Notes under the pieces: generated by a model
Database searches by the model: none
What the model was told of the DNA's origin: nothing
Seen by the model: the letters and a program-made list of their open reading frames with translations, nothing else
In this document: piece after piece, positions 45,235 through 57,461 of the stretch
Layout of the letters: the number at the start of each line of letters is the position of its first letter
Position numbering within the stretch: position 1 is the stretch's first letter
Assembly (NCBI GenBank): GCA_963942565.1
Contig: OZ012690.1
Coordinates: forward strand, 8,187,088-8,251,087
Source: Maea johnstoni
Lineage: Eukaryota; Annelida; Polychaeta; Spionida; Magelonidae
Reading direction: 5' to 3'
DNA length: 64,000 nucleotides
Made by a program: the position numbers and the translations under genes

Positions 45235-45667
45235 TTGCACTGATGGCAAAGCCATGTGAATATTTAATTTGTTATAAAGGTGTTTCACTATTTTTTAAAT
45301 TTTGAAACGAAATTGAAATCAGCAAACTTGAATTAAATCCAACTAATTAAACCTAATTCCCCATTAGATATTGATCAAAAAATCATCTGAATGACTGATG
45401 AGAGGTAAGACACATTAAGGGCAGTAAAAAACATTCTTTATGATATGTTTGCCTTGCCTAACAATAGATCTGTGACAATAAGTACATTTGAATCAGACAG
45501 CCCTGCCGTTGCCATGTCAACACCGTGCTGGGTACACTCGATCATCAGGTTCTCTGTCTCTTGACTTCTACTTGACACTGTCTACTGATTGCTCTCTCTA
45601 GTAAAAAAATATTAACCCATTTATGCTCAGTTCCCTGGAAAATTGGTGTCTGGACCTGTTATACTTA

Positions 45668-48018
45668 GGCCTAAAAAAAAAAGTAGTTTGTTTCCTGTAA
45701 CCCTACCCTAACAAGTTTTTATTCAAAAAAATCCCTACCCTAAAGTTCTTTTAGCCTGCCCAACTCCCAATCAACATATAAGGCCACTCCAATTTAATTA
45801 CTTGTCTTACGAGCTTTTTCGGAAAAAAAAATCCTGTCAGACTCAAAAAAAAAAAGAAAAAAAAGTCGACTTTGGTGTCTTACGGACGAAAGTGGTTGAA
45901 AATTTTTCTGTCAGACTCCAAAAAAAAAAAAAAAAAAAGTGCAAGCTTTAGAAATATTTATTGTGAGAACCAAGTATTCCGAAATAAATAAATTGTAAAC
46001 TTTTAAATAATGCACCAAGATTCATGAATACCAACTCTAGTCATCATCCTCATCATCATGAGTTATACAAGTTAAGTAAGTTAACCCATCTTAACTTCAA
46101 ATAGCCCTGCCCCAAATGGTTTAAGATATGAACAACAAGTGGGGCTAGCAATGGTTTCATGGACTAGCCCTTATCTAGGTTTTTGGGACTTTCACCAGCC
46201 CGGGGCTAGTGCTAGTGTTCAGCCCTGGCTCATTGTCATGATTCATTGCCATAAAAATTAAATAGAGAAAGCAAATATAAACACCAGTTTATTTCACATA
46301 TGTATATATATTTTAATCTATCACTACCATATTTATAGGAAACAAAATAGCTCACCCAGTTGTATTCAGAGTTTCAATTATTAAGAACTAATAGCACAGC
46401 ATACTAAGAAATAAGAATACATAGACTAATTACAAATAAAAAGGGGCGTGTCAACCCTAGGGTACACATATATATATATGTTGTTGTTTTTGATAAGGAG
46501 AGTGCATTTAAAATAAGCAAAATACTTTGAATTCTACCAGCAAAAAAATCAGTCAAGCTGTACCTGAGTTCACTCAACAACTTGCAGCCTATTATGTACT
46601 ATTTATGCCTGGCCCACCCAAAACCACATATTTTGCTATTATCACCAAGAAAAATACAATTGCAGAAACATTTGAAACACAAATTAGGAATTATAACAAT
46701 TATAATAATAATATTTTTTCATGAGGGTGGTTCAATCAACTACAAGCATTTAACAATGCTGTAGCAGAGCCTCAGATTCGAGGATGTAAATATCCCACCC
46801 TTAAGGCTACAGGGATATAAATCCTTTTTCAAATTATTCTAATTTTCATATTCAAAGGCAAAGTTCTATGAATTGATGTTACTACTATGTATTGATAAGT
46901 GAATATATATGAATGCGATAAAAAATGACAAAATCACTCTACATTAAAACAACACCAAGATCTAAGTAGGGGCTCCTTCTATAATTAGATATTTTATTAT
47001 TACCTGCGCATACACACATACATGAATGAAGAATTTTTTATCAGTCCATTTCTGATAAAACTGGACTTCCTGGATAAAGAATCTGAGATAAGTTCTAATA
47101 GTTTTCTGCTGGGGAAATACACTTCTCAGATCAAAACAGGGACAGTCCTCCCTGGTTCACAAAAGCAATTGCAAGTAATCTGTATACCTTCTTGGTTAAC
47201 TGGTAGTTGCTAGGAATTTTGACTGAGAAAAAATGAAAAAAAACCCAGCTAAACTGGTATACACCAGACCAGTACGTATTTGACAAGCATACTTTACAAG
47301 AAACCTGCCCTTTGGCTGGCACTTGAATACTCTTTATGACACAGGTCAAGTGCCAGCCTTATCAATTGTGTATTGTTGAAGCTTTATTGAATGAGTGGTC
47401 ATGCAAACACCAGAGACAACCAATGTCCACTTCACAGCAGTACGCACTACCACACCGTAAAGATATAGAGAGCGTTTGTTTAACATTCTACTTTGTATGG
47501 CATGTGCCTTTTATGTGTGAAAACCATTAACTGCCTGACAATGATAGGCTGGCCGGTCTTTGTAATTGAACGGCCCGGTCTTTGTAATTGAACGCTGATA
47601 ACAATGACATCGTGCCTCTCCGGGAGAAGTGTTCTGGAATTAATGGGAGTTTTAGTGTTTTACGAGCATTTATTCTCTGACTACAGAGGCTTATGAAAGA
47701 TAAGCCTTTTCCTTAAGATGATCATGTCTGGGGTGATCAAAACATCCTGATAGCAGTCTCAGTCTGAGTCGGCAGACGCTTCAAAAAAAAATAATAATAA
47801 AAAAAAACGTATTTTTCAACTTTTTTTTTTTTTTCAAAACGGCCCATTTCCTGGCGCCGGGGCTCGTAAGACAAGTAAATAAATTGGTCTGGCCTAACAC
47901 ACATAAAACACACATTTTTGACCAAAAAAATAATGCAAAAAAAAAAGATTTTACCGACCTACCTACCCTATTTTTTTTCGGACCGTTACAGGAAACAAAC
48001 AACTTTTTTTTCTAGGCC
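45668..48018 (+). mobile_element. PIF/Harbinger-type MITE (HB1), split by HB2
   Basis: GGCCTAAAAAAAAAAG at the left and TTTTTTTTCTAGGCC at the right, with TTA on both sides (45665-45667 and 48019-48021). Removing 45782-47894 and one TAA leaves 235 bp, the normal length. Confidence 0.88.
45782..47894. mobile_element. PIF/Harbinger-type element (HB2), 2,113-bp copy
   Basis: GGCCACTCCAATTTAATTAC and AAATAAATTGGTCTGGCC ends, TAA duplications at 45779-45781 and 47895-47897. Ends and the GCAGAGCCTCAGA-TCGAGG...CCCACCCTT core match the 465-bp copy. The extra 1.6 kb is AT-rich with no transposase or DDE-like frame. A 13-bp hairpin, GGCTGGCACTTGA, spans 47314-47358. Confidence 0.87.
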
Positions 48019-49240
48019 TTAGGCCACTCCAATTTATTTACTTGTCTTACGTGCTCAGGAGGTAGGAAATGAGCCATTTTGGAATAAAAAAAAAAGTTGA
48101 AAAATGTGACTTTTTTTATTTTTTTTATTTTTTTTAGAGTCTGACGACTAGAACTGGTAGCGATATATTTCTACCAGCCTATTCTCAACTTAATAAAATC
48201 AATCAATCTATTAATCCCTGTAACCAACAGGGTGGGAGGTATACCTCTTCAAGTCTGAGGCTCTACTACTAGTCCAGTAGCCAGATCAAGAAAAGTGCTC
48301 TATTTTAGAAGTTAGGTTAACCCGAGAGCTAGAAAATTTCCGTTGGTATCATGTTTTAGGCCCACACTTGGAGCATACCGCCAGGGTGGATGTAGACTTC
48401 AGAAGTGGTGCACATCTTTTTTACGGGGTCATGTCTTAGACACCCCAATATATGTAAAAAGGCCCCAAAATGGTCAAAATAATAGGTATAGGGGTAGGAA
48501 AGCCACCCTAAAACAGTCATAACTCAGCTCAAACCAATCATATGGATCAGTGTTTGGTATTAAAATGTTGGTATGAAAGAGAAGTATCCTTTGAAATAGT
48601 AAATACATAACCAACTCTATCCCATGATGTAATAAAGGTCATTCAAGGTCAAAATGGCTGCCAAATCAAGAATCTGGGATTTTCCGATATTTTATAGTTT
48701 CCGTTTATAAACTTCTCAGTTTTTTTGACGGTATGTATTTCTTTTTTGTAGCCACTTTTTCTGAAGGAATGTCTTTTAATGGAATTGTTGAACATTTTAG
48801 AAAGTTCATTGACTAGAGTTTTAAGTCCAATTTTGAGCTGTAAGGTACAAATTAGTGTACCAAGCCCACCTGGAGACCCCAAAAAGTGCCTAAAATGGTA
48901 AAAATTTGAAAATCAAAATGACTTTATCTTAAATTTTATAAGTAGGAAGGGAGCAGATGATGTACCAAAACATCAGGTTTAATTTTCTCCTCAATCTGGA
49001 AGATTATGGAAAAATAATATTGAAATTAAGGGGTTGTTGAAGGTCAAATAAAGGTCAAAAGGGGCATTTCACAGTAATTGGTCCGCAGACCTCAAATTTT
49101 CAAAACGGATTTATGATATTCTTTCAACTTAGTTAAAAAAGAAAACATTCTACGGTTCATGAATCTATGATTATTATTTTTCTGACTTAAGTATATTTTG
49201 AGATATCGCAATTTTTATCCAAAGTTCTGTATTCCACAGG

Positions 49241-51472
49241 GTGCGAACGGGACATTTGAAAAATTGAGATATTTCAACTACATTTCTATATTTTTACTAA
49301 TTACTTTAACAGACATGATAATTTATGGCTATGTAATCAAGTGATTTTGGAAAAATAGCAGAAATATTTCAAAAGCATACTTAAATGGCCTGTCCTAGAT
49401 GCAGATGTCCCGTTCGCACCCTTTCAACTTCCAAAAGTTTTGATATTTTAAAAACTAGGCATGTCATTAAAAAATCAAAAAGGAATCTCCTCTTTTCCTC
49501 TATATACTACATTATGAGTTATCAGAAATGTGTATTAACTCCATGCGTAGCAGTAAATTACAACTTTTAAAAAGGGTGCGAACGGGACAGTATGGTTGCG
49601 AACGGGACACTTAGGGTGATATTTCCATACTTGAACTCCCTCTCTTCATAAGAAGATCACTGTACATTTGAATAGAGTTATCTGAGTATATAAGCTGGAA
49701 ATGGAATCAATATTTCTGCAAATATCATTAGTTTTACTAGACTTAGGAACCTGGGAGGTACTGAACTCCTGCATCGAAAGGTTAATTTGGTATTCACCAT
49801 TTCACCTCTGTGTATGGATACAATGGATACTTAGAATGATATTAGCTGCTATTGATAAAGAGTAGCCTTTTAATTATGGTTTATATGCTTGTATTAGCTT
49901 CTTATTTGATTGAAAGGGGTGATTGTATGTACCTAAATGAAGTAATATCATTTGGATTTTATATACTAGAAAGTCGCATCGAAATTAGATGAATCTTCAT
50001 AAAATACAAATGTGCTGAGAAACAACCCCTTATGTATGATGAATTCTGGTAATCAGATGATAGCCTTTACATGTGTAGAATAGTTAATTCATGTTTTTTT
50101 GAAAATATATGGTAGCCTTCACTTTTGAGTGCATTATCAAGGATGCTTCGAGTTGAAATTCTGGTCCGTACTTTCAGCAGGACTACCTTCCATAACAGAA
50201 AATTAAAATTCTCCCTTGTAGCAGCATAAATTCATACTTAAAAGTTTTTTTTTGCTGCTAAGCTTGGTATAATATCCTAATATGATGGTTTTGGGTATTT
50301 TCCTAATGATTTCTTGATTAAAAGACTTGTTATTCTTCATGGGACAAAAGTGTCCCGTTCGCATCCGTCCCGTTCGCAACCGACTTCACATGATAAATAT
50401 CAAAATTTCTCTTTCATAAAGCACGTTTCTGGAAAACAAAGGTAATCATGGTGTGCACAAGTATTTAGGTGATCTAGTCATGCTACTTATACAGATGTAG
50501 AGCTGGTAACAAAGCAGAAATTTTGAAAGTAGCGAATTATTCAAAATGGCACGTCATAAAATTTGAAATTTCTTCCTTCTATCAGCATGAATACATGTTT
50601 AGAAGGTTTTTTTTCTGGTGCTAAGCTAGGTATGATATCCAAATCTGATGGTTTTAGGTATTTCCCTAATGATTTCTTGATAAAAAGACTTGTTTTTCTT
50701 CATGGGACAGAAGTGTCCCGTTCGCACCCGTCCCGTTCGCAACCGACTTCACATGATAAATATCAAAAAAATTCTTTCACAAAGCATGTTTCTGGAAAAC
50801 AAAGGTAATCATGGTGTGCACAAGTATTTTGGTGATCTAGTCATGCTACTTATACAGATGTAGAGTTGGTAACGAAGCAGAAATTTTGAAAGTAGCGAAT
50901 TATTCAAAATAGCACGTCATAAAATTTGAAATTTCTTCCTTCTATCAGCATGAATACATGTTTAAAAGGGTATTTCTGCTGCTTAGGTTGGTATAATATC
51001 CAAATATGATGGTTTTAGGTATTTCCCTAATGATTTCATGGTAAAAAGACTAGTTTTTCTTCATGCGACAAAAGTGTCCCGTTCGCACCTGTCCCGTTCG
51101 CAACCGACTTCACATGATTAACATCAAAATTTCTCTTTCCTAAAGAATGTTTCTAGAAAACAAAGATAATCATGGGGTGCACAAGTATTTTGGTGATCTA
51201 GTCATGCTACTTATACAGGTGTAGTGTTTGTAACAGAGCAGAGATTCTGAAGTTAGCAAATTATTTTAAATCTCATGTCGCAGAGGTGTCCCGTTCGCAC
51301 CCTGTCTTTTTTCAAACATAACTCTTTATTTTGAGAACGGATTTAAAAAATTGAAGTAGGTATAGAAAGCAATAGGTGGAATGGTTCATATGGACTGAAA
51401 ATGAATGATTTCTAATCAGTTGTTTAAAAATTATCCAGTGTTTTCTTCTGCAAATTGTCCCGTTCGCACCCT
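49241..51472. repeat. Dispersed TGTCCCGTTCGCACC motif, about 12 copies
   Basis: Copies begin near 49241, 49406, 49574, 49594, 50351, 50366, 50714, 50729, 51075, 51090, 51287 and 51456. Three of the four left copies read GTGCGAACGGGACA; all right copies read TGTCCCGTTCGCACC. It is CpG-rich within AT-rich sequence. The inverted arrangement suggests sub-terminal binding sites. Confidence 0.85.
50230..51290. repeat. Three tandem units of about 362 bp
   Basis: The TGTCCCGTTCGCA landmark at 50351, 50714 and 51075 gives periods of 363 and 361. Each unit has a doubled motif, then GACTTCACATGAT, GGTGATCTAGTCATGCTACT and AAAATTTGAAATTTCTTCC. Confidence 0.88.
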
Positions 51473-54400
51473 GCGACTTACCGTGAAATGCCCCAAAATG
51501 CCATTTTTCCTCTAAAAATTTCAAATTTTGATCAAGAAATTTTGATGAAGTAGTTGTGTTTTGTCATTATTTAATTTCCAAACCAAGTTACCACAATGAT
51601 TGACGGATAAATAATCTCAAATATGGTCCAACAAATCATTTTTTACCATTTACGGGTGAAAATGAAGTAGTTTTAAGTCAATAAGGAGGTGTGGAAGGTG
51701 GCATTTGGCCATTCCATGCTTATAATAAGTGTTTACGAACGGGTTGTGGGAAGGTGCTAGTATGGGACCACTGTTTAGGTCATAAAAGTTGTGAGCACCA
51801 AACAATATACGCATTGTTTGGTATCAATTTTTTTGTTGTAAGACAGTCTTTCCATTCCATGCAACCAACCATGGGTAGGGTCTATTGTTGCGATACTAGA
51901 GGTCATTCAAGGTCAAACTAACCCCAATTTCATAATTTGAGGCATTTTGTCTTTGAATTTTCCATTAAACAGCCTGTCATATTCTCCTAGAATACATATT
52001 TTATCCTGGAAATATTTTTAGGTGAGAAATAATTTTTTAAAAGGATTCTGAGACATTTTTAGGTCATTTCAAGAGAAAGTCTGGACCAATTTGGAATATT
52101 TCAGGGCCAAAATTACAAATGTCTGGTTACGGTTGCACTCACATATTTAAGCGAAGCAGCAGAAAGTTGACATAACAGATCCAGTCATATCTTATGGTAT
52201 GTCAGTTTTCATTTTCAGTAGGGAGAATAAGCCTTTTAACTTGCAGCATTACTTGCCTATTGTGCTTGTCATGTAAGATTATAAAGGCAGTGTTAAATAT
52301 CTCTGAGATTTAAGGAAAAAATGAAGGTCAAATAAAGGTCAAAACATCATTTTTTCTCTAAAAAATTCAAATTTTGATGAAGAAATTTTGATGGAGTAGT
52401 TTGTGTTTTGTTATTACATAATATCCTAACCACATTACCACAATAATTGACAGACAAGATACCTTAAATATGTTTTAGCAAAACATTTCTACCCTTTACC
52501 TGTGAAAATGAAGTAGTTTAAAGTCAATATGGAGGTGTGGAAGGTGGCATTTGGTTATTCCATGCATATAATTAGAGTTTACGAACGGGTTGTGAGAAGG
52601 TGCTAGTATGGGACCACTGTTTAGGTTATAAAAGTTGTGAGCACCAAACATTATAGGCATTGTTTGGTACCTAAATGTTTGTTGTAAGTCAATCTTTCCA
52701 TTCCATGCAACCAGCCTAGGGTAGGGTCTATTGTTGTGATACTAGAGGTCATTCAAGGTCAAACTAACCCCAATTTCATGATTTAAGGCATTTTGTCTTT
52801 GGATTTTCCACTTAGCAGCGTATCAAATTCTCATAGAATACATATTTTATCCTGGAAATATTTTTAGGTGAGAAATATTTCTTTAAAAGGATTCTGAGAC
52901 ATTTTCAGGTCATTTCAAGAGAAAGTTTGAACCAATCTGGAATATTTAGGGGCCAAAATGACAAAATGCCTGATTACGGGTGCACTCAAATATTTAAGTG
53001 AAGCAGCAGAAAGTTGACATAACAGATAGAGACTCATATCTTATGGCATGTCATCTGCATATTACCTTGAAACTAGTACTTCATTTTCACGGGTAAAGGG
53101 TAAACTTTTTTTGTTAAAACATATTTAAGGTAACTTTTCTGTCAATTAAAGTGGTGACATGCTTAAGAAATTATGTATTGACAAAAAAGAAGAACCTTAT
53201 CAAAATTTCATCACCAAAATTTGAACTTTTTAGAGAAAAAATGACGTTTTGACCTTTATTTGACCTTCATTTTGTCCTTAAATCTCAAAGATATTTTACA
53301 CTGCCTTTATAATCTTACATAAAAAATACAATAGGCAAGTTAAAAGACTTATTCTCCCCATTAAAAATGAAAGCTGACATGCCATAAGATATGAGTCTCT
53401 ATCTGTTATGTCAACTTTCTGCTGCTTCACTTAAATATTTGAGTGCACCCGTAATCAGGCATTTTGTTATTTTGGCCCCTAAATATTCCAGATTGGTTCA
53501 AATTTTCTCTTGAAATGACCTGAAAATGTCTCAGAATCCTTTTTGAAAAATATTTCTCACCTAAAAATATTTCCAGGATAAAATATGTATTCTAGAAAAA
53601 TTTGATACGCTGCTAAGTGGAAAATCCAAAGACAAAATGCCTTAAATCATGAAATTGGGGTTAGTTTGACCTTGAATGATATCTAGTATCACAACAATAG
53701 ACCCTACCCTAGGCTGGTTGCATGGAATGGAAAGATTGACTTACAACAAACATTTAGGTACCAAACAATGCCTATAATGTTTGGTGCTCACAACTTTTAT
53801 AACCTAAACAGTGGTCCCATACTAGCACCTTCTCACAACCCATTCGTAAAGTCTTATTATATGCATGGAATAACCAAATGCCACCTTCCACACCTCCATA
53901 TTGACTTTAAACTACTTCATTTTCACAGGTAAAGGGTAGAAATGTTTTGCTAAAACATATTTAAGGTATCTTGTCTGTCAATTATTGTGGTAATGTGGTT
54001 AGGATATTATGTAATAACAAAACACAAACTACTCCATCAAAATTTCTTCATCAAAATTTGAATTTTTTAGAGAAAAAATGATGTTTTGACCTTTATTTGA
54101 CCTTCATTTTTTCCTTAAATCTCAGAGATATTTTACACTGCCTTTATAATCTTACATGACAAGCACAATAGGCAAGTAATGCTGCAAGTTAAAAGGCTTA
54201 TTCTCCCTACTGAAAATGAAAACTGACATACCATAAGATTAACTCGATCTGTTATGTCAATTTTCTGCTGCTTCGCTTAAATATGTGAGTGCACCCGTAA
54301 CCAGACATTTGTAATTTTGGCCCTGAAATATTCCAAATTGGTCCAGACGTTCTCTTGAAATGACCTAAAAATGTCTCAGAATCCTTTTTAAAAATTATTT

Positions 54401-55977
54401 CTCACCTAAAAATATTTTCAGGATAAAATATGTATTCTAGGAGAATATGATAAGCTGTTTAATGGAAATTTCAAAGACAAAATGCCTCAAATTATGAAAT
54501 TGGGGTTAGTTTGACCTTGAATGACCTCTAGTATCGCAACAATAGACCCTACCCTTGGTTGGTTGTATGGAATGGAAAGACTGTCTTACAACAAAAAGAT
54601 TGATACCAAACAATGCGTATATTGTTTGGTGCTCACAACTTTTATGACCTAAACAGTGGTCCCATACTAGCACCTTCCCACAACCCGTTCGTAAACACTT
54701 ATTATAAGCATGGAATAGTCAAATGCCACCTTCCACACCTCCTTATTGACTTAAAACTACTTCATTTTCACCGGTGAATGGTAAAAAATGATTTGTTGGA
54801 CCATATTTGAGATTATTTATCCGTCAATCATTGTGGTAACTTGGTTTGGAAATTAAATAATGACAAAACACAACTACTTCATCAAAATTTCTTGATCAAA
54901 ATTTGAAATTTTTAGAGAAAAAATGGCATTTTGACCTTTATTTGACCTTCAACAACCCCTTAATTTCAATATTATTTTTCCATAATCTTCCAGATTGAGG
55001 AGAAAATTAAACCTGATGTTTTGGTACATCATCTGCTCCCTTCCTACTTATAAAACTTAAGATAAAGTCATTTTGATTTTCAAATTTTTACCATTTTAGG
55101 CACTTTTTGGGGTCTCCAGGTGGGCTTAGTACCCTACTTCGTAACTTACAGCTCCTAATTGGACTTAAAACTCTAGTCAATGAACTTTCTAAAATGTTCA
55201 ACAATTCCATTAAAAGACATTCCTTCAGAAAAAGTGGCTACAAAAAAGAAATACATACCGTCAAAAAAACTGAGAAGTTTATAAACGGAAACGATAGAAT
55301 ATTTGAAAATCCCAGATTCTTGATTTGGCAGCCATTTTGACCTTGAATGACCTTAAATAACATCATGGGATAGAGTTGGTTATGTTTTTACTATTTCAAA
55401 AGATACTTCTCTTTCATACCAACATTTTAATACCAAACACAGATCCCTATGATTGGTTTAAGCTGAGTTATGACTGTTTTAGGGTGGCTTTCCTACCCCT
55501 ATACCTATTATTTTGACCATTTTGGGGCCTTTTTACATATAGTGGGGTGTCTAAGACATGACCCCATAAAAAAGATGTGCACCACTTCTGAAGTCTACAT
55601 CCACCCTGGCGGTATGCCCGAAGTGTGGGCCTAAAACATGATACCAACGGAAATTTTCTAGCTCTCGGGTTAACCTGAATCCCAAAAATGGGTGGCTGGC
55701 TACTGTACTATACAGCAATGATAGCTTCCTGTAGTTGATTGAATCACACTTACAAAGAATATTCCTAAAACTTGCACTTTTTTTTTTTTTTTTTTGGAGT
55801 CTGACAGAAAATTTCAAAACCAATTTCGTCTGTAAGACACCTAAGATGTCTTTTTTTTTTCTTTTTTTTTGGAGTCTAACAGGATTTTTTTTCCAAAAAA
55901 AGCTCGTAAGACAAGTAATTAAATTGGAGTGGCCTTATAGATATAAGTTAGGTGGTGATTTACAGAATATTTGGTAA

Positions 55978-56355
55978 ATTTCTGGTTCCTTTTACCCTAC
56001 CCTACCTAGTTTTTGTCCCCTACTCTGAAGTTGTATTGCTAATCCTACTGAAAAATGAACTGTTCCTACACAAACACAGTTCCAAAATTCAGAGACAGGT
56101 TAACTAAATCAGTATAGGGCCACCAACGGAAGCCTCGCTGTCCTAAATATCAATTCTCCAACCATTATTATCTATTTCTGGATGAACAGAAGTAATTACT
56201 GCATATAAAGACAATAACAAACTTTTATGGAAGCCATCCAACTCCAGGGAATCATTTGAGTTAAAGAATAAAGATGATAAGAAATTAGATAAATGAAAAA
56301 GAATTAAAATCTCTACCTACTCTACCTATATTTTTTAGGATGTAATAGTAGGCAA
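55978..56355 (+). mobile_element. Possible diverged HB1-like element
   Basis: GGTTCCTTTTACCCTACCCT near the left and TACCTATATTTTTTAGG...CAAACACTTTTTTATTTGGCC|TTA near the right echo HB1 ends. The interior does not align, so this is a weak call. Confidence 0.35.
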
Positions 56356-56407
56356 ACACTTTTTTATTTGGCCTTAGAAGATGTATTTCAGTGGGAACTC
56401 TTTGAAG

Positions 56408-56692
56408 CATGGTCTTAGCCAGCAGGGCGTCTGGGTGCTTTTTTGGACACCCAAACCCTTGAAAAGAACCCCTCAGGACACCCCCAAAAAATTGTGTGGA
56501 ATTTCTTATAATCTCCTTATAATTCCTATGACATTGTTCAATGATATCATGCCTTATTTTGATGAATTTATATATGTTTATGGTTGAAATATGAGTATAT
56601 TGTGATCCCCCTTAAAAATTTGGACGCCCAAAGATTTTACAACGTTCTGCCAATTTTAGGCACCCAGTTTCTAAATCCTGGCTAAGACACTG
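56408..56692 (+). mobile_element. hAT-A MITE
   Basis: CATGGTCTTAGCCAGCAGGG and GGCTAAGACACTG ends; 8-bp duplication CTTTGAAG / CTTCGAAG with one mismatch. Confidence 0.85.
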
Positions 56693-56739
56693 CTTCGAAG
56701 CATGAATGAGATTAGTTAGCTGTAATCTTTGCTATTTTA

Positions 56740-57440
56740 GAACACAGACTCACTAGAAAATGATGATAGAATTATCTTTTCAAGGCAACATTATGTCTCA
56801 TTTCCCTCTAAATGGTTCTTAGAAGACACTCGATTCCCTATTATCAATGTCAGGTTAGCTGTGGTCTCCCCGACTTGGTAAAAATGATGATAGTACTATC
56901 TTTTTCATGGTAACTTAGTCTCATTCCTTCTAAATGAGGAGACTTTTTTGTTCCATTTTATCAGTATCAGGCTACAGCTGTTTCCTCAATATTTCACAGT
57001 ATACAAACTTGGTAAAATGGTGATAGTATTGTCTTTTTTATGGTAACATAGTCTCATTCCCTCTAAATGAGAAGATTCTTTGTTCCATGTTATCAATGCT
57101 TCAACCCTTATGCTGCTGGTGGCTATTTTGGCCAATACAGAATGATGCGAAAAATCCTGAAAATGACTGAAACCCTGGCATATGGGTACTCATTTGGGAG
57201 CACTCTGCGAGAGCTACCCAATGAATACCAACATGACAGGGTTTGGATGGTGTTCAAATATCTTTGCGTCTTTGTGCTTAGGACAAAAGTAGCTTCAGCA
57301 TTGGAAGAGTTAATTGTTCACAGGATACAGACTTGGTAAAAACTACGATAGGGTTATCTTTTACAAGGCAACATTATGTCTCATTTTCGCCTAAACAGCT
57401 TCCTCCAAAGCTATCGTTTTACCTGCGTCCATCAATGCTG
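56740..57440. repeat. Four degenerate tandem units of about 125 bp just upstream of exon 2
   Basis: Each unit has CTTGGTAAAA-TGATAGTA, a TATCTTTT-TGGTAAC block and GTCTCATTCCCTCTAAATGA. Starts are near 56761, 56885, 57019 and 57343; the longer last spacing is explained by the PB1 insertion. The array ends about 20 bp before the splice acceptor. Confidence 0.75.
57105..57309 (+). mobile_element. piggyBac-type MITE (PB1)
   Basis: TCAA|CCCTTATGCTGCTGG and GCATTGGAAGAG|TTAA, inserted in the third unit of the tandem array; its right end is about 150 bp before the splice acceptor. Confidence 0.85.
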
Positions 57441-57461
57441 TAACTTGGTTTATCTTTGCAG

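Larger units (their letters stand above)
49061..51494. mobile_element. 2,434-bp DNA transposon with GGGGCATTTCAC ends, nested in the HB2 palindrome
   Basis: The left end GGGGCATTTCACAGTAA and the reversed right end GGGGCATTTCACGGTAA match over 17 bp with one mismatch. AAAA flanks it at 49057-49060 and 51495-51498. The opposite palindrome arm (near 54925) keeps the uninterrupted GGTCAAAATGCC equivalent, which proves the insertion. No protein is encoded. A 4-bp duplication is compatible with Academ- or Sola-like groups, but the superfamily is not established. Confidence 0.9.
48022..55934. mobile_element. Giant palindromic PIF/Harbinger-type element (HB2), 7,913 bp
   Basis: GGCCACTCCAATTTATTTAC and AATTAAATTGGAGTGGCC ends, TTA duplications at 48019-48021 and 55935-55937. 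Left arm = 48022-49060 plus 51495-53050; right arm = about 53345-55934; each about 2.6 kb, differing at roughly one base in twenty by eye. Each arm contains two tandem units of about 0.8 kb (left units start near 51500 and 52325), with a further partial unit at the centre (53075-53400). The left arm is interrupted by 49061-51494. No transposase frame is visible; mirrored frames in both arms start at TTG and have no recognisable domain. Confidence 0.9.
45616..55975 (+). mobile_element. TT2 MITE apparently split by 10.3 kb of nested insertions
   Basis: The left end TTAA|CCCATTTATGCTCAG...GTCTGGACCTGTTATAC stops at 45664. After the nested stack, GATATAAGTT...GTGATTTACAGAATATTTGG (55940-55972) resembles the continuation of TT2. 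The right terminus is not seen; the sequence changes near 55975. The rejoining is tentative because TT2 is short and the right part is diverged. Confidence 0.5.

Noticed and set aside
48649-48882. 77-codon frame mirrored in both palindrome arms (also 55107-55340)
   Set aside because: It begins at TTG in both copies, has no recognisable domain and persists because the arms are nearly identical. Kept only as a note: the middle 40 residues are unchanged.
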